Source: Cognatilysobacter tabacisoli (lineage in GTDB: Bacteria; Pseudomonadota; Gammaproteobacteria; Xanthomonadales; Xanthomonadaceae). Taken from it: a stretch of 64,000 nt of DNA. Shown here in pieces: positions 58,866 to 64,000 of this stretch; within the stretch, counting starts at the first letter, position 1, and each line of letters starts with the position of its first letter. The translations under genes and the position numbers were made by a program. The DNA lies in the NCBI RefSeq assembly GCF_003586305.1, contig NZ_QXJI01000004.1, forward strand, positions 248,001-312,000, in the 5' to 3' direction. The notes beneath the pieces were generated by a model. That model saw only the letters and a program-made list of their open reading frames with translations, made no database searches and was not told the origin of the DNA.

Positions 58866-59793
58866 GGGTCAGCCAGTGCGCGTGCGCGCGATCTTCGCCA
58901 CGCACGACGCGGCGGTAGGCGTGCGCCAGCTCGGTGCCGATCCGGCTGGACCGGTACGCGCGGCCGTCGAGCGAGGCGATCGGGGTGACCTCGGCCGCGG
59001 TGCCGCAAACGAACACCTCGTCGGCGTCGATCAGTTCGTCCAGCGACATCGCACGGGATGCGGCGCCGGTCAGCTGACGAAGCGTGTCGCGGGTGATGCC
59101 GGCCAGCGCGTCGGGGTGTTCGACGGCGGTGATGCTGTCGCCGTGCACCGCGAACACGTTCGCGCCGGTGCACTCGACCACGCGACCGTCGGCGTCGACG
59201 AACAGCGCCTCGTCGAACCCGCGCGCCCTGGCCTCGTGCTTGGCGAGGATCGAGTTGACGTACCCGCCGCACAGCTTCAGCGGCGGCAGCGACGACGCCG
59301 GGTTGCGCCGCCACGACGACACGCCCAGCTTCACCGCGGTGCCGGCCAGGTGCACCGCAGTGGCGAAGGTGGCCACCATCAGGTGCTTGGGCTGCGGGCC
59401 GACGTCGAGTCCGATCGTGCCGCTGCCGCACCACGCCAGCGGACGCACGTAGGCGTCGCGCTGGCCGAGCGCCTCTCGGTTGGCGCACAGCACGGCGAGC
59501 GTGGCGTCGGTGGCGACGGCGACGTCGAACGCGATGCCGAGCAGCTCGCAGCCGCGCCGCATCCGCGCCAGGTGCTCGGGCAGGCGGAACACCGCGCTGC
59601 CGCCGTCGGCGGTGGCGTAGGCGCGGATGCCCTCGAACACGCCGCTGCCGTAGTGCAAGGCATGCGCGGTCAGCGGGAGCTGCGGCGCGTCGGCGTCGAC
59701 CAGCGCGCCGTCGAACCACAGTCGCGCCTGGTCGGGCTCGCGCCGCGCCGCGGGCTCGGCCGGGGCCGCCTCGGCGCTCACGTACACGACCAC
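58858..59793 (-). CDS. ilvE: Branched-chain amino acid aminotransferase
   Basis: 311 residues. Fold IV aminotransferase: LHYGSGVFEGIRAYATADGG, PLAWCGSGTIGLDVGPQPKH, LPPLKLCGGYVNSILAKHEA with the PLP Lys, RVVECTGANVFAV, EVFVCGTAAEVTPIASLDGR. Last transamination to Val, Ile and Leu. Overlaps ilvM by 16 bases and ilvA by 8. Confidence 0.94.
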   Translation of the reverse strand: MVVYVSAEAAPAEPAARREPDQARLWFDGALVDADAPQLPLTAHALHYGSGVFEGIRAYATADGGSAVFRLPEHLARMRRGCELLGIAFDVAVATDATLAVLCANREALGQRDAYVRPLAWCGSGTIGLDVGPQPKHLMVATFATAVHLAGTAVKLGVSSWRRNPASSLPPLKLCGGYVNSILAKHEARARGFDEALFVDADGRVVECTGANVFAVHGDSITAVEHPDALAGITRDTLRQLTGAASRAMSLDELIDADEVFVCGTAAEVTPIASLDGRAYRSSRIGTELAHAYRRVVRGEDRAHAHWLTHV

Positions 59794-60044
59794 GACTCCG
59801 ACGGGGCGTCGACGGCCGAGACTTCGACCGCGAGGCAGTCGTAGAGCTTTTCCAGCTGCGCCTGCAGCGAGTCGGCACTGCGGTCGCCTTCGACCGCCAG
59901 CCGCAGGTGCCAGCGGTCGCCGTCGGCCTGGGTTTCGCCGTCGACGCTGACCGGGGTGAAGCCGCGCCGCTCGGCGGTGCCGAGCACGCGGGCCAGCGCG
60001 CCCTCGGCGCGACGCAGGGTGAGGTCAAGTTGGTAGCGTTGCAT
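59778..60044 (-). CDS. ilvM: Acetolactate synthase small (regulatory) subunit
   Basis: 88 residues from ATG at 60044. An ACT-like fold: [55 protein letters not shown]. Short, like E. coli IlvM of isozyme II. Its start lies inside the 3' end of ilvG (20-base overlap). Confidence 0.88.
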   Translation of the reverse strand: MQRYQLDLTLRRAEGALARVLGTAERRGFTPVSVDGETQADGDRWHLRLAVEGDRSADSLQAQLEKLYDCLAVEVSAVDAPSESWSCT

Positions 60045-61716
60045 CGGCGTCCTCACTGTCGGCGTGGATGGGGTCGAACAGCATTTGCGCGTTGTTGCGG
60101 TTGGGCGGGACCAGCGGCCAGACGTTGGCGTGCGCGTCGATCGCCACGTGCAGCAGCGCCGGGCCGGGCATCGCCAGCAGGGCTTCGATCGCGGCGTCGA
60201 CGTCGGCGGCGCGGTCCAGCCGCAGCCCGGGCACGCCGAAGCTCGCGGCCAGCGCGACGAAGTCGGGGTTGTCGGACAGATCGGTCTCGCTGTAGCGGCG
60301 GTCGAAGAACAGCTCCTGCCACTGGCGGACCATGCCGAGGCGCTGGTTGTCGAGCAGCACGATCTTCACTGGCAGGCCGTAGCGGCCGAGCGTGGCCAGC
60401 TCCTGGATGTTCATCAGGATCGAGCCGTCGCCGCTGACGCAGACGACTTGCGCGTCCGGCAGCGCGAGCTGCGCGCCGATCGCGGCCGGCAGGCCGAAGC
60501 CCATCGCGCCGAGCGCGCCGCTGGTCAGGTGCCGGCGCGGGTCGTTGAAGCGCCAGTGCTGGGCGACCCACATCTGGTGCTGGCCGACGTCGCAGGCGAC
60601 CACCGCCGACGGCGCCGCTTCCGACAGGCGCTTGAGCAGCGCCGGCGCGTACACGTCGCGTCCGGGCGCGTCGTAGCGCGCGGCGAAGCGCTGGCGGTTG
60701 GCCCGGCACTGTGCGCGCCATGCGGCGCACTCGGGCATCGCGGTGGCCAGCGCATCGAGGCTGGTGCGCAGCTCGCCGCGCAGCGCCGCGTCGGCGACGC
60801 GCAGCTTGCCGAGCTCGGCCGCGTCGACGTCGAGGTGGATGACCTTCGCGTGCGGGGCGAACTCGGCCAGCTTGCCGGTGGCGCGGTCGTCGAAGCGCGC
60901 GCCGACCACGACCAGCAGGTCCGTTTCCTGCACCGCCTGGTTGGCCGCGCGCGTGCCGTGCATGCCGAGCATGCCGAGGTTCAGCGGGTGCGCGCCGTCG
61001 AGCGCGCCGACGCCCTGCAGCGTCAGCACCGTCGGCAGCTGGGTGGCCTCGACGAACGCGCGGAACTCCGCCACCGCATCGCCGAGCTTGATCCCGCCGC
61101 CGCCGTAGACCAGCGGCCGGCGCGCGTTGCTGAGCAGCTCCAGCGCGCGGGTCAGCTCGGCGTCGCCGGCCACCGGCTCGGGATCGACCGGCGCCGGCAC
61201 GTGCGCGGGCAGGTGCGACGCGTCGGCGGTCTGCAGGTTCTTGGGCAGGTCGACCAGCACCGGCCCTGGCCGCCCTGAGCGCGCCAGCCGGAACGCCTCG
61301 CGCACCGCGCCGGGCAGGTCGTCGACGCGGCGCACCAAGAAGCTGTGCTTGACGATCGGCAGGGTCATGCCGAACACGTCGACCTCCTGGAACGCGTCGG
61401 TGCCCATCAGCGTGGTCGGCACCTGCCCGGTCAGCACCACCATGGGTACCGAGTCGAGCAGCGCGTCGGCGATGCCGGTGACCAGGTTGGTCGCCCCCGG
61501 GCCGGACGTCGCCACGCACACGCCGACCCGGCCGCTGGCGCGCGCGTAGCCGTTGGCGGCGAACGCCGCGCCCTGCTCGTGCCGCACCAGGATGTGCTTC
61601 AGCGGCGCGTCGTACAGCGCGTCGTAGAACGGCATGATCGCGCCGCCCGGGTAACCGAACAGCGTGTCGACGCCTTCCGCGGCCAGTGCGTGCACCAGCC
61701 ACTGCGCGGCGTTCAT
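60025..61716 (-). CDS. ilvG: Acetolactate synthase large subunit
   Basis: 563 residues. Thiamine-diphosphate enzyme: [35 protein letters not shown] with catalytic Glu47, and [20 protein letters not shown] with [20 protein letters not shown] for the cofactor site. Condenses pyruvate with pyruvate or 2-oxobutanoate. ATGA overlap with ilvC. Confidence 0.97.
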   Translation of the reverse strand: MNAAQWLVHALAAEGVDTLFGYPGGAIMPFYDALYDAPLKHILVRHEQGAAFAANGYARASGRVGVCVATSGPGATNLVTGIADALLDSVPMVVLTGQVPTTLMGTDAFQEVDVFGMTLPIVKHSFLVRRVDDLPGAVREAFRLARSGRPGPVLVDLPKNLQTADASHLPAHVPAPVDPEPVAGDAELTRALELLSNARRPLVYGGGGIKLGDAVAEFRAFVEATQLPTVLTLQGVGALDGAHPLNLGMLGMHGTRAANQAVQETDLLVVVGARFDDRATGKLAEFAPHAKVIHLDVDAAELGKLRVADAALRGELRTSLDALATAMPECAAWRAQCRANRQRFAARYDAPGRDVYAPALLKRLSEAAPSAVVACDVGQHQMWVAQHWRFNDPRRHLTSGALGAMGFGLPAAIGAQLALPDAQVVCVSGDGSILMNIQELATLGRYGLPVKIVLLDNQRLGMVRQWQELFFDRRYSETDLSDNPDFVALAASFGVPGLRLDRAADVDAAIEALLAMPGPALLHVAIDAHANVWPLVPPNRNNAQMLFDPIHADSEDADATLPT

Positions 61717-62762
61717 GCAGCGGCCTGCTCGGGTTTGGCGTCGGCGTGCGCCGGCGCGGCGCTCGCGTTCGCGTTGACCGGCGCCGCCGCCGCGGCGTTG
61801 CCGAGCCAGGCCATCGCCGAGCGCAGCTTGCGGCCCGTGGCCTCGATCGGGTGCTCGAGGTCGCCCTGCTTGAGCGCCTTGTAGTTCGCGTTGCCGCCCG
61901 CGTACTCGGCGATCCACTGGCGCGCGAACGTGCCGTCCTGGATCTCCGCGAGCACCTTGCGCATCTGCGCGCGGGTGTGGTCGTCGACGATGTACGCGCC
62001 GCGGGTCAGCGCGCCGTACTGGGCGGTCTCGCTGATGAACTCGTGCATCCGCGTGATGCCGCCCTCGTAGAACAGGTCGACGATCAGCTTCAGCTCGTGC
62101 AGGCACTCGTAGTACGCGACCTCGGGCTGGTAGCCGGCCTCGACCAGCGTCTCCCAGCCGGCCTGCACCAGCTTGGTCGCGCCGCCGCACAGCACCGCCT
62201 GCTCGCCGAACAGGTCGGTCTCGGTCTCTTCCTTGAACGTGGTCCGGATCGCGTTCTGGCGCGCCCCGCCGATGCCGCCGCAGTACGCCAGCGCGAACGC
62301 TTCGGCGCGGCCGCTCGCGTCCTGGTGCACCGCGTACACCGACGGCACGCCGCGGCCGATCTCGTACTCGCGACGCACCAGCGCGCCGGGGCCCTTCGGT
62401 GCGACCAGCACCACGTCGAGGTCCGCGCGCGGTGCGATCTGGCCGTAGTGGACGTTGAAGCCGTGCGCGAACAGCAGGCACGCGCCGGGGGCGATGTTCG
62501 GCTCGATCACGTCGCGGTACAGCTGCGGCTGGACCATGTCGGGGGTCAGCACCGCGACGAGCTCGGCGCCGGCGACGGCCTGCGCGGGAGGCTGCACGGC
62601 AAAGCCGTCGGCACGGGCCTTGAGCTCGGTCGGGCCGCCGGGGCGCAGGCCCACGGTCACGTCGAAGCCGGAGTCGCGCAGGTTGAGTGCGTGCGCGCGG
62701 CCCTGGCTGCCGTAGCCGATGACGGCGATGCGCGGGCGGGGAGGGGTCACGGTGGTGGTCAT
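61713..62762 (-). CDS. ilvC: Ketol-acid reductoisomerase (class I)
   Basis: 349 residues. Rossmann motif [80 protein letters not shown] with acidic metal ligands. Mg2+ and NADPH-dependent. The C-terminus carries an extra Ala-rich tail of about 25 residues. AGGA lies 8 bases before the ATG at 62762. Confidence 0.97.
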   Translation of the reverse strand: MTTTVTPPRPRIAVIGYGSQGRAHALNLRDSGFDVTVGLRPGGPTELKARADGFAVQPPAQAVAGAELVAVLTPDMVQPQLYRDVIEPNIAPGACLLFAHGFNVHYGQIAPRADLDVVLVAPKGPGALVRREYEIGRGVPSVYAVHQDASGRAEAFALAYCGGIGGARQNAIRTTFKEETETDLFGEQAVLCGGATKLVQAGWETLVEAGYQPEVAYYECLHELKLIVDLFYEGGITRMHEFISETAQYGALTRGAYIVDDHTRAQMRKVLAEIQDGTFARQWIAEYAGGNANYKALKQGDLEHPIEATGRKLRSAMAWLGNAAAAAPVNANASAAPAHADAKPEQAAA

Positions 62763-62824
62763 CGCGGGTTCCTGGGTGGTCGAAGGTGGAAGGGCGGAAA
62801 AGTGGAAAGGCGGGGCCGGTCGAT

Positions 62825-64000
62825 TCAGGCCGGTGCCAGCGCGTCGTCGACGCGCAGCACGCTGGGAATGCCGCGGTCGACCGGGGCATCGAGCGGGCCC
62901 GGCGCGGTGACCGCGCCGCGCGAGGCCGGGCCGACGCTGCGCGCGTACTTGGCCAGCACACCGGTGGCCACGCGCGGGGCGATCCGCGCCGGCGGCCGCG
63001 CGGCGAGGTCGGCGTCGACGTCGAGCCGGCGCGTGGCGACGTCGATGCGCACCACGTCGCCGTCGCGCAGCCGCGCGATCGGGCCGCCGTGCGCGGCCTC
63101 GGGGCAGACGTGGCCGACCATGAAGCCGTGGGTCGCGCCGCTGAAGCGCCCGTCGGTCAGCAGCGCGACGTCGTCGCCGAGGCCCTGGCCGACCAGCGCG
63201 GCGGTGACGGCGAGCATCTCGCGCATGCCGGGGCCGCCGGCCGGGCCTTCGAAGCGGATCACGACAACGTCGCCGGCCCGGACCTGCCGCGCCTGCACCG
63301 CGGCGAACGCGGCCTCCTCGAAGTCGAACACCCGCGCCGGACCCTCGAAGCGTTCGCGGCCGTGTCCGGCCAGCTTGACGATGCAGCCGTCCGGGGCGAG
63401 GTCGCCGTAGAGGACGGAGTACCCGCCGCGCGGCTTCAGCGGCGCGTGCACCGGGCGCACGACGTCCTGCTGTGCCGCGGTCTCGACCTCGTCGAGCTCG
63501 GCGAAGAACCCGCGGCCGGTGACCGTCGGCACATCCTCGATCAGCCCGGCCGCGCGCAGCTCGCGCGCGACCAGCGCGACGCCGCCGTGTTCGAACATCT
63601 CGGCGGCGGTGTAGCGGCCGCCGGGCTTGAGGTCGGCGATCACCGGCGTGTGCCGCGCGGCGGCTTCGAACTCCTCGAGGTCGAACGGCACGCCGGCCTC
63701 GTGCGCGATCGCCAGCAGGTGCAGCGCGGCATTGGTCGAGCCTGCGGTGGCGGAGACCGCGCGCGCGGCGTTGCGCAGCGACGCGGGCGTCAGCAGCGCG
63801 CGCGGGCTCGCCGCGCCGTCGTGCAGCCGCTGCATCACCAGCTCGCCGCAGGCGCGCGCCGCCGCGGCCTTGCCCGGGTGCATCGCCGGAATGTCGTTGA
63901 GCTGCAGCGGCGACAGGCCGAGAAAGGTCAGCACCATCGCCATCGTGTTGGCGGTGAACTGCCCGCCGCACGCGCCCGCGCCGGGGCAGGCGTGTGACTC
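62825..64000 (-). CDS. ilvD: Dihydroxy-acid dehydratase (N-terminal part beyond the right edge)
   Basis: 391 C-terminal residues, all in one frame up to base 64000. The first visible codons read [20 protein letters not shown], which holds the Fe-S cluster Cys; [40 protein letters not shown] and [20 protein letters not shown] confirm IlvD. Roughly 200 residues are missing at the edge. First visible gene of the ilv-leu-thr string. Confidence 0.97.
   Translation of the reverse strand, partial: ESHACPGAGACGGQFTANTMAMVLTFLGLSPLQLNDIPAMHPGKAAAARACGELVMQRLHDGAASPRALLTPASLRNAARAVSATAGSTNAALHLLAIAHEAGVPFDLEEFEAAARHTPVIADLKPGGRYTAAEMFEHGGVALVARELRAAGLIEDVPTVTGRGFFAELDEVETAAQQDVVRPVHAPLKPRGGYSVLYGDLAPDGCIVKLAGHGRERFEGPARVFDFEEAAFAAVQARQVRAGDVVVIRFEGPAGGPGMREMLAVTAALVGQGLGDDVALLTDGRFSGATHGFMVGHVCPEAAHGGPIARLRDGDVVRIDVATRRLDVDADLAARPPARIAPRVATGVLAKYARSVGPASRGAVTAPGPLDAPVDRGIPSVLRVDDALAPA

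Overview
The window is a very GC-rich (about 70% by eye) chromosomal segment from a gammaproteobacterium of the Xanthomonadaceae, most likely the Lysobacter/Luteimonas side of the family. Three things point there. The first is the housekeeping gene order purD-purH-fis-zinc-ribbon protein-prmA-accC-accB-aroQ-dsbD-cutA next to groES-groEL. The second is an antibacterial effector with the C-terminal recognition domain (XVIPCD) typical of the Xanthomonadales type IV secretion system. The third is the ilv-leu-thr gene string and the waaA/lpxL arrangement. No rRNA, tRNA, CRISPR array, prophage or insertion sequence is visible.

Layout. Bases 1-1210 carry a predicted defence-type pair on the minus strand: a PD-(D/E)XK nuclease-helicase (DUF2075, cut by the left edge) and upstream of it a MazG-like nucleotide pyrophosphohydrolase interrupted by one amber codon. 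Bases 1359-7949 are accessory: a lipoprotein, a coiled-coil protein, a secreted PHP-type metallohydrolase with two near-identical Ig repeats, and a lipoprotein/lipase pair that looks like a T4SS immunity-effector module. Bases 8245-20519 are a long minus-strand housekeeping run (purine synthesis, Fis, ribosomal protein methylation, acetyl-CoA carboxylase, shikimate pathway, DsbD) with an Mrr restriction gene lodged between prmA and accC. Bases 20647-22895 hold a secreted endonuclease I and an XRE repressor with its own palindromic operator. Bases 22900-25800 hold groESL, with a heat-shock promoter, a CIRCE element, a candidate small RNA and an unusual set of terminators. Bases 25985-38541 contain a secreted subtilase, glnE, an ELM1-like protein, redox and stress genes, and LPS genes (glycosyltransferase, O-antigen ligase, lpxL, waaA). 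Bases 38595-46156 hold tolC, a methyltransferase and a TetR gene divergent from a two-gene RND pump, so all three parts of an efflux system are present. A GST and a lipoprotein follow.

From 47571 to the right edge the minus strand is a biosynthetic superoperon for branched-chain amino acids and threonine. In transcription order it is ilvD (cut by the edge), ilvC, ilvG, ilvM, ilvE, ilvA, leuA, leuC, leuD, leuB, then a threonine-rich leader peptide (thrL), thrA, thrB, thrC. Most genes overlap by 4-20 bases, which implies translational coupling. The leader peptide sits just after leuB, so threonine supply may tune thrABC separately from the upstream ilv-leu transcript.

Most notable observations: a palindromic repeat element inserted in frame inside leuB; the thr leader between leuB and thrA; the amber-interrupted pyrophosphohydrolase beside the nuclease-helicase; the effector/immunity pair; a DsbD with two N-terminal alpha domains; and the cluster of hairpins and heat-shock signals around groESL. 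Functions come from family motifs read by eye; no database search was run.
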